Source of the DNA: CAVPXC01 sp963709505
GTDB lineage: Bacteria > Chloroflexota > Anaerolineae > JAAEKA01
Assembly: GCA_963709505.1 (NCBI GenBank)
Contig: CAVPXC010000003.1
Coordinates: forward strand, 289,799 to 353,798
DNA: 64,000 nucleotides
Direction: 5' to 3'
The number at the start of each line of letters is the position of its first letter. Within the stretch, counting starts at the first letter, position 1. Under the pieces are notes generated by a model. The model had not been told where the DNA came from. It saw nothing but the letters and a program-made list of their open reading frames with translations, and did no database searches. This document shows positions 7,074 through 16,067 of this stretch, in pieces. The position numbers were made by a program, and so were the translations under genes.

Positions 7074-9920
7074 ATGGCTGTCGAAGCATATTGCACAAAA
7101 TGTAGAATCACACGCCCCATGCAGAACCCTCAAGCGGTCTGGCTTCAGAACGGGCGCGCGGCGACGCAGGGCGTCTGCCCTGTTTGCAGCACCAAGCTCA
7201 CCCGTCTAGGCGAGACGCCTGAACATGCCCAGTTACCGCGCCCACAGGTGGAGGCCGCGCCTCCCAAGGCGCCGAAACCCAAGCCTGCCGCCGGCCCTGC
7301 ACCTGAGGACATCTCCGCGCCGCTGACCATCGAAGTGACGGCGTATTGTGTCAAATGTAAGACCAACCGGCCGATGAAAAACGGTATGGCGGTGTACATG
7401 GCCAACGGCCGGCCGGCCGCGCGCGGTGAATGCTCGGTCTGCGGCACCGGTCTGTTCAAGATCGGCGCAACTTCCGACCATGATGCGCTGCCCAAGCCGG
7501 TGGTCGTTCGAACAAGTGCAGGCAAGCGCGGCGGACCCAAGGCAGCGCCCTCGGCTAGCTCCTCGAAAGCCGCCTCCGCGATCAAGCGCGGTGGGTCGAA
7601 GGCAGCGGCCTCGGCCAGCACTACGAAGGTCGCTCTTCCGGTCAAGCGCAGCGGAAAGCTCGTCATCGTCGAGTCGCCGGCGAAGGCTCGCACTGTGGGC
7701 CGCTTCCTCGGCAAGGGATATGTGGTCAAGGCGTCGGTCGGCCACGTGCGTGATCTGCTCAAGTCGCAGCTTTCGGTGGACGTCGAAAAGAACTTCGCAC
7801 CGACCTATCGCGTTCCGAACGACCAGCGCAAGACGGTCAAGGACCTACAGGAAGAGGTCGATAGGGCCAAGGAAATCTTCCTGGCGACCGACCCCGACCG
7901 CGAGGGCGAGGCCATTGCCTGGCATTTGGTCGAGGCGACGGGCATGGAGCCGGAGCGCACCAAGCAAGTCGTCTTCCATGAGATCACAAAAGACGCTGTA
8001 GACGAGGCTTTTGCGCACCCGCGCGAGCTAAATATGGACCTGGTCAATGCGCAGCAGGCTCGACGCATCCTCGACCGGCTGGTAGGCTATAAGATCAGCC
8101 CGCTGCTGTGGGACCGAGTCCGCGGGCGCACCTCGGCCGGACGCGTCCAGTCGGTGGCGTTGCGTCTCGTGGTCGACCGCGAGCGCGAGATCGGGAACTT
8201 CATAGCCGTGGAATACTGGTCGATCCACGCCCAACTGGCTCAGTTGGAGACACGTGCCGCGCGTCCCCGGCCCGACTTCATGTCCCGGTTGCATCGCCTG
8301 CGCGGCGCTGAGGTCGACCTTCGCAATGAGGCGGATGCTCAGGCCATCCTGGACGATTTGACGGGTGCACATTACCTGGTCACTTCTGTACGCCAGAGCG
8401 AGCGGCGGCGCAAGCCGGCGGCGCCTTTCACGACCAGCACGTTGCAGCAGGAGGCCTCGCGCAAGCTGGGCTTTGGCGCTCGTCAGACCATGCGGGCAGC
8501 CCAACAGCTCTACGAGGGAATTGACCTCGGACACGACGAGCCGGTCGGCCTCATCACCTACATGCGAACGGACAGTGTCACTGTCTCGAAGCAGGCCCAG
8601 GAAGAAGCGCGTGTGTTCATCGCCGAACGCTACGGGCCGGACTTTTTGCCGCCAACCGCGCCGATCTACAAGACCCGCACCAAGGGCGCACAGGAGGCCC
8701 ACGAGGCTGTTCGCCCGACTGCAATCCTACGCACGCCTGAGTCGGTGGCTCGCCATCTCAGCCGAGATCAGCGCGCGCTGTATGATCTAATCTGGAAGCG
8801 CTTTGTTGCCAGCCAGATGGCGCCGGCACTGTATGACACGATCTCGGTGGATATTGCCGGCCTGCCTCGGAGCGAATATGCAACCTTGAGCCCGGACCAG
8901 GCGGTTGCGCTGGCAAGCCAGCGCGACGTTCCGACGTATCTATTTCGCGCCAGCGGCTCGCGTGTGCGTTTTGCCGGCTTCCTGAGCGTCTACGAGGAGG
9001 GCCGAGACGAGAATGGCAAGTTGGGTAACGGCGACAAGCCGGGCGGCAAAACTAAGTCGAACGGCAACGGCGAGGATAGTGATACCGGCGACGAAGGCGA
9101 GATGGGCGCGTGGCTGCCTGCGCTGATTCAGGGCGAGTTGCTCGATTTGATTCAGCTTCTGCCGGAGCAGCATTTCACCCAGCCGCCGCCGCGTTACACC
9201 GAAGCCTCGCTGGTCAAGGCTCTGGAGGAGAACGGTATCGGCCGGCCCAGCACCTATGCGCCGATCATGAGCACGATTCAGGGGCGCGGCTACGTCGATC
9301 TGCGCGAGAAAAGGCTGTATCCAACCGATCTGGGCTTCGTCGTTACCGACCAACTGGTGCAGCACTTCCCGGACGTGTTCGAGGTGGGGTTTACGGCGCG
9401 TCTCGAGGAGGCGCTAGACGAAATTGCCGACAGTGAACGCAATTGGGTTGAGGTGTTGCGCGAATTCTATAGCCCCATCGAGCGCCAGTTGGAGGACGCT
9501 GCGCGCACCATGGAGCGCGCTGAGGTGCAGGCGGAGCCGATCGGTGAAGCCTGCCCGCAGTGTGGTCACGACCTGGTGATGCGTTTTGGTCGTTTCGGCA
9601 AGTTCATCGCCTGCTCGGACTATCCCACCTGCCGCTACACGCGGCCTATTTTGGTAATGACCGGTGTAACCTGTCCCAAGTGCAAGCAGGGCGAGCTCGC
9701 TGAGCGTCGCAGTCGCAAAGGACGCACGTTCTACGGCTGCGACCGCTATCCGGAGTGCGATTTTGTGGTCTGGCAGCGACCGCTGCTTACCCCGTGCCCC
9801 GACTGCGCTGGGCTGGTCAGCCAGTCAGGCAAGGATCGGGGCAAGTGCACCGTGTGTGGCCACACCTTCGATCTCAAGAAACTGGAAGCCCGGCAAGAGG
9901 CTGGAGGAAGCGCCAAGTAA
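7074..9920 (+). CDS. topA: DNA topoisomerase I with N-terminal zinc-ribbon extension
   Basis: Type IA topoisomerase relaxing negative supercoils (948 aa). The catalytic body starts only at about residue 193 (KLVIVESPAKARTVGRFLG), with Toprim DPDREGEAIAWH and nucleophile Tyr496 in LITYMRTDS. Three C-terminal Cys4 zinc ribbons follow from about 820. Ahead of Toprim are two DUF5679-like Cys4 ribbons (about 5-40 and 87-125: AYCTKCRITRPM and AYCVKCKTNRPM) and an Ala/Lys-rich linker. In many bacteria DUF5679 is a free-standing small protein. The xer gene follows closely, a common arrangement. Confidence 0.96.
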   Translation: MAVEAYCTKCRITRPMQNPQAVWLQNGRAATQGVCPVCSTKLTRLGETPEHAQLPRPQVEAAPPKAPKPKPAAGPAPEDISAPLTIEVTAYCVKCKTNRPMKNGMAVYMANGRPAARGECSVCGTGLFKIGATSDHDALPKPVVVRTSAGKRGGPKAAPSASSSKAASAIKRGGSKAAASASTTKVALPVKRSGKLVIVESPAKARTVGRFLGKGYVVKASVGHVRDLLKSQLSVDVEKNFAPTYRVPNDQRKTVKDLQEEVDRAKEIFLATDPDREGEAIAWHLVEATGMEPERTKQVVFHEITKDAVDEAFAHPRELNMDLVNAQQARRILDRLVGYKISPLLWDRVRGRTSAGRVQSVALRLVVDREREIGNFIAVEYWSIHAQLAQLETRAARPRPDFMSRLHRLRGAEVDLRNEADAQAILDDLTGAHYLVTSVRQSERRRKPAAPFTTSTLQQEASRKLGFGARQTMRAAQQLYEGIDLGHDEPVGLITYMRTDSVTVSKQAQEEARVFIAERYGPDFLPPTAPIYKTRTKGAQEAHEAVRPTAILRTPESVARHLSRDQRALYDLIWKRFVASQMAPALYDTISVDIAGLPRSEYATLSPDQAVALASQRDVPTYLFRASGSRVRFAGFLSVYEEGRDENGKLGNGDKPGGKTKSNGNGEDSDTGDEGEMGAWLPALIQGELLDLIQLLPEQHFTQPPPRYTEASLVKALEENGIGRPSTYAPIMSTIQGRGYVDLREKRLYPTDLGFVVTDQLVQHFPDVFEVGFTARLEEALDEIADSERNWVEVLREFYSPIERQLEDAARTMERAEVQAEPIGEACPQCGHDLVMRFGRFGKFIACSDYPTCRYTRPILVMTGVTCPKCKQGELAERRSRKGRTFYGCDRYPECDFVVWQRPLLTPCPDCAGLVSQSGKDRGKCTVCGHTFDLKKLEARQEAGGSAK

Positions 9921-9924
9921 GCTC

Positions 9925-10839
9925 ATGTACGATGCTTTGGAGCGCTATGTCACCTATCTGATTGCCGAACGCAACGTGTCGCCGTACACCTTGCGCAATT
10001 ATCGCACGGAGATCGGCCAGTTCATCGAATACGCGCAGGCCCACGGTGTCAAAACGTGGGATAAGGTGGACAAGGCGCTCGTGCGCCGCTGGCTGGCGGA
10101 GCTGCGAGAGGCTGACTATGTCCCAGCCAGCATCGCGCGGCGTATGTCGGAGGTGCGTTCCTGTTGCACCTTCCAGGTGCGCGAAGGGCTGCTGGAGCGG
10201 AATGTGCTTGCGAGCATGGCATCGCCCAAACAGCCGCGCCCACAGCCCCGTGTACTGAGCTACGATGAGGTGCTCGCCATGCTGCGGACGCCGGATGTCA
10301 CTAAGCCCCAGGGCCAACGCGATCTGGCCATTTTGGAGGTCTTCTACGGTAGCGGCATCCGGCTCGGTGAGCTCGAACACCTCAACTTAGAGGACGTCAA
10401 CTTGACCGGGCGCGAGGTGCTTGTGTTGGGCAAAGGCAACAAAGAGCGTATCGCCTTGTTCGGCCGTGCCGCGGAAGCCACACTGCGCTTGTACCTTCAG
10501 CAGGGCCGGCCTAGGCTGGTCAGCGACAAATCGGACAATGCCCTGTTCCTGAACCGTTTTGGCCAACGCCTGGGACGCGTGAGCATCATTCGATTGCTCG
10601 ACCACTACGCCAGGCAGGCTGGCATCGAGCGCAAGGTCACCCCCCACGCTCTACGTCACTCCTTTGCCACGCACCTGGTCGACGAGGGCGTGGATATTAG
10701 ATTGATCCAGGAAATGCTTGGCCATGAGAGCCCGGCGACCACTCAACGGTACACTCATGTCAGTCAGACGAGGCTTCATGAAGTGGTTCGTCAGGCCCAT
10801 CCCCGTGGCAGCCTGGGTCGTGAAGGTGAACGATCTTAA
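9925..10839 (+). CDS. xerC: Tyrosine recombinase XerC/XerD-like
   Basis: Site-specific recombinase for chromosome dimer resolution (304 aa). N-terminal SAM-like domain (NVSPYTLRNYRTEI) and catalytic domain with the full set Arg146, Lys170, His241, Arg244, His267 and nucleophile Tyr276 (LGHESPATTQRYTHV). The ATG at 9925 is four bases past the topA stop; a GGAGG lies 17 bases upstream within topA, so translation is probably coupled. Whether it is XerC, XerD or a single-Xer system cannot be decided here. Confidence 0.92.
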   Translation: MYDALERYVTYLIAERNVSPYTLRNYRTEIGQFIEYAQAHGVKTWDKVDKALVRRWLAELREADYVPASIARRMSEVRSCCTFQVREGLLERNVLASMASPKQPRPQPRVLSYDEVLAMLRTPDVTKPQGQRDLAILEVFYGSGIRLGELEHLNLEDVNLTGREVLVLGKGNKERIALFGRAAEATLRLYLQQGRPRLVSDKSDNALFLNRFGQRLGRVSIIRLLDHYARQAGIERKVTPHALRHSFATHLVDEGVDIRLIQEMLGHESPATTQRYTHVSQTRLHEVVRQAHPRGSLGREGERS

Positions 10840-10840
10840 G

Positions 10841-10942
10841 GTTGCAAGTTTCAAGTTGCAGGTTGCAGATGGCAAGTTGCAGGTTGCAGGTGGCAAGTCT
10901 TCTGCAACCTGCCATCTGCAACCTGCAACTTGAAACTTGCTA
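10841..10942. repeat. Short-tandem-repeat palindrome (GTTGCAG type)
   Basis: Repeats of AGGTTGC/AAGTTGC form an inverted repeat with 31-bp perfect outer arms (10844-10874, 10910-10940) and further pairing inside. It occupies the gap between xer and the next gene. No ORF. Confidence 0.9.
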
Positions 10943-11003
10943 ATAGCACGCCAAGTCAAACGTCCGCAGTAGCTTGTGATCGCTCGCAGCAAGGAGGTTG
11001 CAC

Positions 11004-12047
11004 ATGGGAACCCGCAATCGCAGTATTCTGATCATCGCCGTCGCCTTTATCGTTGGCCTTCTTCTTGGCTGGATCATCCTGGGTTGGTGGCTGTTCCCCG
11101 TGCAGTGGGGCGGCGCTTTTGTCCAGGATCTGCAGCCAGCCGCCAAGAAGGTGTTCATCGAGACGGAGGCGGAAGCCTTCGCTTTGACCCAGGACGCCGC
11201 CAAAGCCGTTGAGCGTTTGCAGGCGCTAGGGACCCAGCAAGAGGTTGCCCAATTGGCCGCCGAGGTCATTCAGGACGCCACCAGCAAGGGCGATCTGGTT
11301 ACAGTTGACCGCACAACGCAATTGGCAACCAAAACAGGCCTGGCACTGCCCAGTCTGACGACACCTGTCACGCCTCCTGCCGCGGCGCAGCCGGCGCAAG
11401 GCGGCAGTGTTCTACCCACGCTTTTGGGAATCCTGCTGCTCGGCGGCGGCATTGCCCTGGCGGCTTGGCTTCTGCTTCGCCGTCGATCGCCTGAGGTGGA
11501 AGACAGTGGCCCTGCTCGGCAGTCCATGGAGACACCGGCCAAGCCGGCAACGTATCCGTCAAACCAGACACCGGATCGCGCGCCTCTGGCGGCTCCTAGT
11601 TCGAGCGGAGATCTGCTAGCCGGCCAGGAGTATTCCGCCACCTTTCACCAGGGTGATGTCGAGTACGACCAGAGCTTTGACATCGAGGCGCCCGATGGCA
11701 GTTATTGGGGCGAGTGCGGCCTGACCATGTCGGAGCTGGTCAACGGCGATCCGAATCGGGTCACGGCGCTGGAAGTGTGGCTCTTCGATAAGAGCGACAT
11801 CCGAACCGTCACAAAGGTGTTGATGTCAGACTATGCCTATGGCAACCAGGCGCTGCGAGACAAACTGTCCTCCAAAGGCGACGCCTTGCTTCTCTCCCCT
11901 GACATGGGCTTTGTGTTGGACGCCCAGACCCTACGCTTGATGGGCAAGGTCGTGGCCCAGGAGTACGACGATAGCGCCGCGCCTCCGCGAAGCACGCTTC
12001 GGCGCTTGTCGGTTCAATTGAAGGTGATGCGACAGCCGGGGCAGTGA
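11004..12047 (+). CDS. Two-helix membrane protein of unknown function
   Basis: 347 aa, not recognised. A membrane segment at about 7-29 (ILIIAVAFIVGLLLGWIIL) is followed by an extracytoplasmic helical region of about 100 residues, a Pro/Ala linker, and a second membrane segment at about 134-155 ending in LLRRRS. The C-terminal half is soluble: after a Pro/Ser-rich stretch a compact domain starts at SATFHQGDVEYDQSFDIEAP. The start at 11004 follows AAGGAGG by six bases. It stands alone between two repeat blocks, so context gives no clue. Confidence 0.8.
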   Translation: MGTRNRSILIIAVAFIVGLLLGWIILGWWLFPVQWGGAFVQDLQPAAKKVFIETEAEAFALTQDAAKAVERLQALGTQQEVAQLAAEVIQDATSKGDLVTVDRTTQLATKTGLALPSLTTPVTPPAAAQPAQGGSVLPTLLGILLLGGGIALAAWLLLRRRSPEVEDSGPARQSMETPAKPATYPSNQTPDRAPLAAPSSSGDLLAGQEYSATFHQGDVEYDQSFDIEAPDGSYWGECGLTMSELVNGDPNRVTALEVWLFDKSDIRTVTKVLMSDYAYGNQALRDKLSSKGDALLLSPDMGFVLDAQTLRLMGKVVAQEYDDSAAPPRSTLRRLSVQLKVMRQPGQ

Positions 12048-12052
12048 TTCGG

Positions 12053-12270
12053 AGTGTCAAGTGTCAAGTGTCAAGTGTCAGGTGTCGGAGTGCCGGGACC
12101 AAGTGTCTATTTGCCCGTGACGGGAAACCAAGCAACACAAAACAGCAGGCGATTTCGCCTGCTGTTTCATTCTACCCGCCAATTGCCCGACACTCTGACA
12201 CTCTGACACTCCGACACTCTGACACTCTGACACTCTGACACCTGACACTCCGACACTCTGACACCTGACA
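12053..12270. repeat. GTGTCAA/CACTCTGA tandem-repeat block
   Basis: Left arm 12053-12093 is built from AAGTGTC heptamers; the right arm 12188-12268 is built from TGACACT units, mostly the complement. The arms flank a terminator hairpin at 12140-12167. No ORF is credible here. Confidence 0.85.
12140..12167 (+). terminator. Hairpin terminator after the two-helix membrane protein
   Basis: 13-bp perfect stem AAACAGCAGGCGA with a two-base loop, then CATTC. Strong stem, weak T-run, about 95 bp past the stop at 12047. Confidence 0.6.
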
Positions 12271-12384
12271 GAGAATTAGCCCGCCGCAAGCCGCAGGGCT
12301 TCAGCCCTGGCTGGAAAGGCGGGCTTTTCCCCGGCTTCCCGTGCCCGCAGCCCGGCACGGGCCAGGGTAGCCAGAGTCTCAGAC

Positions 12385-12413
12385 TTGCACGGTTGTCGAA
12401 ATAATTGTATAAT
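12385..12413 (+). promoter_or_regulatory. Promoter of the insertion element
   Basis: TTGCAC (12385-12390), 17-bp spacer, TATAAT (12408-12413). Confidence 0.7.
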
Positions 12414-12420
12414 ACAACAC

Positions 12421-12811
12421 GTAGAATACCAAAGAGACGAACACAGAGTACACCTAATCGTCTACCATCTCATCTGGTGCCCGAAGCGGCGCAAACCAGT
12501 ATTGGTCGGAGAAGTAGTCAAGGATCTGCGATCTCTCATCGAGGCAAAGTGCGAAGAAAAGGGATGGGAGATTCTTGAGTTAGCTATCCAGCCAGACCAT
12601 GTCCACTTGTTCCTGCAGAGCTTGGCCCAGCGATGCAGCGGCCGACATCGTGCAAGAATGCAAGGGCGCTACTTCGAGAGAGCTTCGGAAAAAGCACAAG
12701 CACCTGCAACGTTTGCCATCACTCTGAACTCGTTCCTACTTTGCCAGTACCGCAGGCAACGTAAGTAGCGAGACTATCCAGAAGTACATCGCTGCCCAAT
12801 CCAAACTATGA
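12421..12811 (+). pseudogene. tnpA: Decayed IS200-type transposase TnpA
   Basis: The N-terminal half reads YHLIWCPKRRKPVLVG and keeps the HUH pair in QPDHVHLFLQ. At about 12620 the frame is lost. The continuation (ADIVQECKGATSRELRKKHK ... RLPSL) lies in another frame and hits a TGA where homologues have Trp before TRSYFAST. The segment with the catalytic Tyr (IQKYIAAQS) remains and ends at 12811, overlapping the tnpB start as ATGA. No ATG, GTG or TTG start is found downstream of the promoter before YHLIWC. Frameshift plus stop plus missing start suggest real decay. Confidence 0.85.
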
Positions 12812-14025
12812 TCACCACGCAGACGCTTCCCTACCGGGGCAGTAAAGCCCTGGCCGATGAACTGAATAAGGAAAGCGCCAGGCACTACAACGCAACGCTT
12901 TCCAACCATTGGCGCACCTTCCGCAAGAAGGGTGTCTGGCTCTCCGAAAAGTCGGCCTACCGCTGGGAGGACTACCAGTCGGATGGCACGATCCTACACG
13001 CGCACAGCCGGGATGCGGCCCAGCAGGCGTTCTATCGGTCGTGCAAGACGGCGAGAACCCTCAAGCGGAACGGGAACAGCGAGGCTCGATATCCCAAGTA
13101 CCGCCGAGGCTTTCGTACCACGATCTGGAAGAACACTGGCATCAGGCGCAGTGGAAGCGCCCTGCTACTGGCTCGAGCTCGGGGCCTGGCACCGCTCACG
13201 GTGTCGATACCGACAGACTGGGAGTCCTGTCGGGTTTTGGAAGCCCGGCTTGTGTTCGACAAGAAGTCCTACAAGTACACCTGGCACATGGTGCTCGAAG
13301 ATGGTCTTGTTCCGCCAGCCGCGCCGGGAGACCGGGTGCTGGCGGTCGACATGGGCGAAATCCACCCGGCCGTCATAGCGGACACCGAGCAAGCCCTGGT
13401 GCTCTCCTGCCGAGCGCTGAGGGCTTGTAAGCAGTACGGGAACAAGCGCCGGTCGGAACTCGCTTCTTTGCGGGATCGGAAGAAGCGCGGGTCGGCCAAC
13501 CGGAAGCGCATCCAGAAACGCATGAACCGTTTCAAGGCCCAACAGGAACGCCGCGAAAAGGACATCCTGCACAAAGTCTCGCGCGCCGTGGTCGATCATG
13601 CAGTGGCCCGGCGTGCAGGCAAAATCGTCATCGGCGACGTGCGGGACGTGGCCGATGGCGTGAACCTGGGACACCGAACGAACCAGAAGCTGTCTGGCTG
13701 GTCGCATGGGCGGCTGCGCCAGTACATCACGTACAAGGCCGAGCATGTCGGGATCGAGGTCGTGCTGCAGGATGAGCACTACACGACCCAGACATGCCCC
13801 GCGTGTGGGCAGAGGAAAAAGCCCAGCGGACGCATCTATCGATGCGCGGCTTGCGGTGGCGTGTTTCACCGGGACGTCGTCGGCGCAGTCAACATCTTGT
13901 CTGCGCATATCTACGGCGAACCTGGTCATATCGCTCCACCTTCTCCAATGTATCGCAGGCCGTTTCTTCGTGAAACGCTGCGTAGTCGGGCCGACACCCC
14001 GGACCTTGCCAGGGCGCCTCATTAG
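12808..14025 (+). CDS. tnpB: RNA-guided nuclease TnpB (IS605 OrfB family)
   Basis: 405 aa. RuvC-I Asp is in AVDMGEIHPAV, RuvC-III Asp in FHRDVVGAVNIL, and between them is the Cys4 zinc ribbon CPACGQ/CAACGG. The RuvC-II strand reads KIVIGDVRDVADG: the position usually held by catalytic Glu is Gly followed by Asp. This belongs to a TnpB subgroup with a changed RuvC-II; the missing acid may be supplied elsewhere, for example by the Glu after DMG. TnpB cleaves DNA guided by RNA from the element's right end. With tnpA broken, the element cannot transpose unless helped in trans. Confidence 0.9.
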   Translation: MITTQTLPYRGSKALADELNKESARHYNATLSNHWRTFRKKGVWLSEKSAYRWEDYQSDGTILHAHSRDAAQQAFYRSCKTARTLKRNGNSEARYPKYRRGFRTTIWKNTGIRRSGSALLLARARGLAPLTVSIPTDWESCRVLEARLVFDKKSYKYTWHMVLEDGLVPPAAPGDRVLAVDMGEIHPAVIADTEQALVLSCRALRACKQYGNKRRSELASLRDRKKRGSANRKRIQKRMNRFKAQQERREKDILHKVSRAVVDHAVARRAGKIVIGDVRDVADGVNLGHRTNQKLSGWSHGRLRQYITYKAEHVGIEVVLQDEHYTTQTCPACGQRKKPSGRIYRCAACGGVFHRDVVGAVNILSAHIYGEPGHIAPPSPMYRRPFLRETLRSRADTPDLARAPH

Positions 14026-14074
14026 CTCCCTGGAAGCCGCTGGGCTTCAGCCCATGCGGAGTGTCACACTCCCC

Positions 14075-15253
14075 TTACACCCGCGTCTCCGGATCAAACA
14101 TCTTAAGATGATCCTGGATCGCATACCGGTCTGTCATGCCCGCGATATAGTCGCAGATGGCTCGCTGGATGCCTTCGGGCTCGGTCTTAAGCCGGGCCTG
14201 TGCATCGGGTGGAAGTTGCCCAGGATCTGAACAGTACGAGGTAAATAAGTCTCGAAGGATGCGCTGTGCTTTGGCAGCCATACGGTTAACCCGCCAGTGG
14301 CGGTAGAATTTTTCCAGGAGGAAGTCCTTCAGCTCTCGGTTGAGCGCCTCCATCTCGGGCGAAAAGGTAGCAACGTTGCGGCCGTAGGCGCGGAGCTCGT
14401 CTACCGAGCCAAAATCGAGTGCCTCCAATCGCATCGCCGTAGTTGTGACCGCATCAGTTACTTCTGCGGAGATCACCTTACGGATCGCGCGCGCGCGCAG
14501 CAGGCTGTCGAGCGGTGTGTCCTGCGGCACGGGATAGTCAGGCGCCGCGGCAAGCGACTCTCGGATCTTCTGCCAGATGGACAGCCGGCCAACGTCCGAC
14601 GGGTCCAGGATGCCGCTGCGCAGCCCATCGTCTAGGTCGGCGGAGTTGTAGGCGATCTCGTCAGCCAGGTTCGAGATCTGGCACTCCAAGGTGCCGGCTC
14701 TGTCCGGCTCGTAACCGCTGGCATCCGTGATATCGTAGTCAGTGTCGTGCTTGACCAACCCCTCGCGTACTTCGTAAGTTAGGTTGAGGCCAGGGAAACC
14801 CGGATAGCGATCTTCGAGTCGTTCCACCAAGCGCATGGTCTGTCGCTGGTGGTCAAAGCCGCCGAATTCGGCCATGAGCCCGTTGAGCGTGGCCTCGCCT
14901 GTATGGCCGAAAGGTGGGTGGCCGAGATCGTGCGCCAGGCAAATGGCCTCGGTCAGGTCTTCGTTGGCGCGCAGCGCGCGGGCCATCGTGCGTCCGATTT
15001 GCGCCACCTCGATCGAGTGGGTCAGCCGGTTGCGGTATAGATCACCTTCGTGGTAGACAAAGACCTGCGTTTTATACTCCAGCCGCCGGAAGGCGGTTGT
15101 GTGGATCACGCGGTCGCGATCCTTCTGAAACGGCGAGCGATAGGGGTGCTCGTCCTCAGGATAGACCCGTCCCCGGCTGTCGCCGTTCATCATGGCATAG
15201 GGCGCAAGGATCAAGCGTTCGCGTTCGCTGAATTGTGCACTTGTCAGGATCAT
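14075..15253 (-). CDS. dgt: dGTPase-like HD-domain triphosphohydrolase
   Basis: Deoxyguanosinetriphosphate triphosphohydrolase-like protein (392 aa) hydrolysing dNTPs to nucleoside and triphosphate. Motifs: RDRDRVIHTTAFRRLEYKTQV, first His79 in RLTHS, the HD pair His108-Asp109 in AHDLGHPPFGHTGE, and the last metal ligand in ADEIAYNSADLDDG. The start at 15253 has AAGGAGG ahead of it. It follows a conserved small gene by 12 bp, so the two form an operon. The gene's 3' end lies about 15 bp from the right end of the IS element. Confidence 0.92.
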   Translation of the reverse strand: MILTSAQFSERERLILAPYAMMNGDSRGRVYPEDEHPYRSPFQKDRDRVIHTTAFRRLEYKTQVFVYHEGDLYRNRLTHSIEVAQIGRTMARALRANEDLTEAICLAHDLGHPPFGHTGEATLNGLMAEFGGFDHQRQTMRLVERLEDRYPGFPGLNLTYEVREGLVKHDTDYDITDASGYEPDRAGTLECQISNLADEIAYNSADLDDGLRSGILDPSDVGRLSIWQKIRESLAAAPDYPVPQDTPLDSLLRARAIRKVISAEVTDAVTTTAMRLEALDFGSVDELRAYGRNVATFSPEMEALNRELKDFLLEKFYRHWRVNRMAAKAQRILRDLFTSYCSDPGQLPPDAQARLKTEPEGIQRAICDYIAGMTDRYAIQDHLKMFDPETRV

Positions 15254-15265
15254 CGTCGATCCTCC

Positions 15266-15682
15266 TTATTCATCGCCGCCGACCTGCTGTAGGGTGCGCA
15301 TGTGATTGATCTGGTCTTCAAGCGTCTCGAACTGCGACAGGTCGACGATCTCGAATTCTTCCGGTCCGATCTTGCTCTGGCGGACCACGTTCCAGATGAT
15401 TTGGTTCAGCGTGTCTTTCGGGATATCCTTGGCATAGGCCAGGTTGGCCTTGACTGGCCGGCTGCCCGGAGGCATGCGAAAATTGTAACTGACCAGACCG
15501 ATACGGCCGTCGGGCTGTTCTTTGGTGTAGATGCGGTGTTCGACACGATCATCTCGGCCCCATGCCGGCCGCAGAAAGTACAGTTTCCAGAGCCGCTCGC
15601 CGCCTTCCAGCCGCAACAGCGAACCGCCAACCAGATCGGGAAATACGCTGGGATAGAGCATGCTTGTAATGTCTTCGATCAT
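15266..15682 (-). CDS. Conserved hypothetical protein upstream of dgt
   Basis: 138 aa, soluble, not recognised. It contains DITSMLYPSVFPDLVGGSLL, LWKLYFLRP, RIGLVSYNFRMPPG, and ends in a helical region QFETLEDQINHMRTLQQ. The start at 15682 is the first ATG after GAGG; the open frame continues upstream to 15925 but that part runs into a dispersed repeat and does not look like protein. It is co-transcribed with dgt. Confidence 0.7.
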   Translation of the reverse strand: MIEDITSMLYPSVFPDLVGGSLLRLEGGERLWKLYFLRPAWGRDDRVEHRIYTKEQPDGRIGLVSYNFRMPPGSRPVKANLAYAKDIPKDTLNQIIWNVVRQSKIGPEEFEIVDLSQFETLEDQINHMRTLQQVGGDE

Positions 15683-15877
15683 TGCAAACAGTGTGCCTCG
15701 TCGAGAGTAATAGGGTGCGCCAGCTTGCACTCTGCGCCAACGGAGTTTAGCACTGCCCCACCGGTCTGTCAAGTGATTTTGACAAGCAGGCCCTCTGGTG
15801 GCAATATCGACTGGTTGCTCGCAGTGTGGGGTTTGTTGTTTGTCTGCATGCACACTGGCGAGAATTCGTAGCTCAGC

Positions 15878-16021
15878 CCGGTGAATGGAATTCACCGTCT
15901 GAAACTGAGGAGTGCCCTCAGGCACTGGGGAACAGATCTGCTCCGCAGGTCCTGGGATCTGATCTGCTCCCTAGTGCCTGAGGGCACTCCTCAGTTTCAG
16001 ACAGGGGATTTCCAATCCATG
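15878..16021. repeat. 140-bp composite palindromic element, copy 1
   Basis: The core has perfect 30-bp arms (15897-15926, 15973-16002: GTCTGAAACTGAGGAGTGCC...). It is flanked on the left by a small palindrome GTGAATGGAATTCAC and on the right by GGGGATTTCCAATCC. A second copy in the opposite orientation is at 26866-26979, with both flanking motifs exchanged as expected. No ORF. It fills most of the 385-bp gap between the dgt operon and tex. Confidence 0.9.
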
Positions 16022-16067
16022 GAACAGGAAAGGCTGAGCAGTAACGTTTCTAAAAGGTTTCATTGAT

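Larger units (their letters stand above)
12283..14060 (+). mobile_element. IS200/IS605-family element with tnpA remnant and tnpB
   Basis: Both ends carry the same subterminal hairpin: AAGCCGCAGGGCTTCAGCCC at the left (stem 12294-12309) and the near-identical AAGCCGCTGGGCTTCAGCCC at the right (stem 14041-14054). Between them lie a decayed Y1 transposase and an intact TnpB. No target duplication is expected for this family. The region from the tnpB 3' end through the right hairpin is where the guide (omega/re) RNA of such elements is made; this is inferred from the family, not seen. The left end sits against the GTGTCA repeat block. Confidence 0.85.

Noticed and set aside
12188..12268. CRISPR-like array of TGACACT units
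   Set aside because: Units are contiguous heptamers with no unique spacers, and no cas genes are present.
13165..14022. 285-codon minus-strand frame opposite tnpB
   Set aside because: Antisense shadow; the plus-strand frame carries the RuvC and zinc-ribbon motifs.
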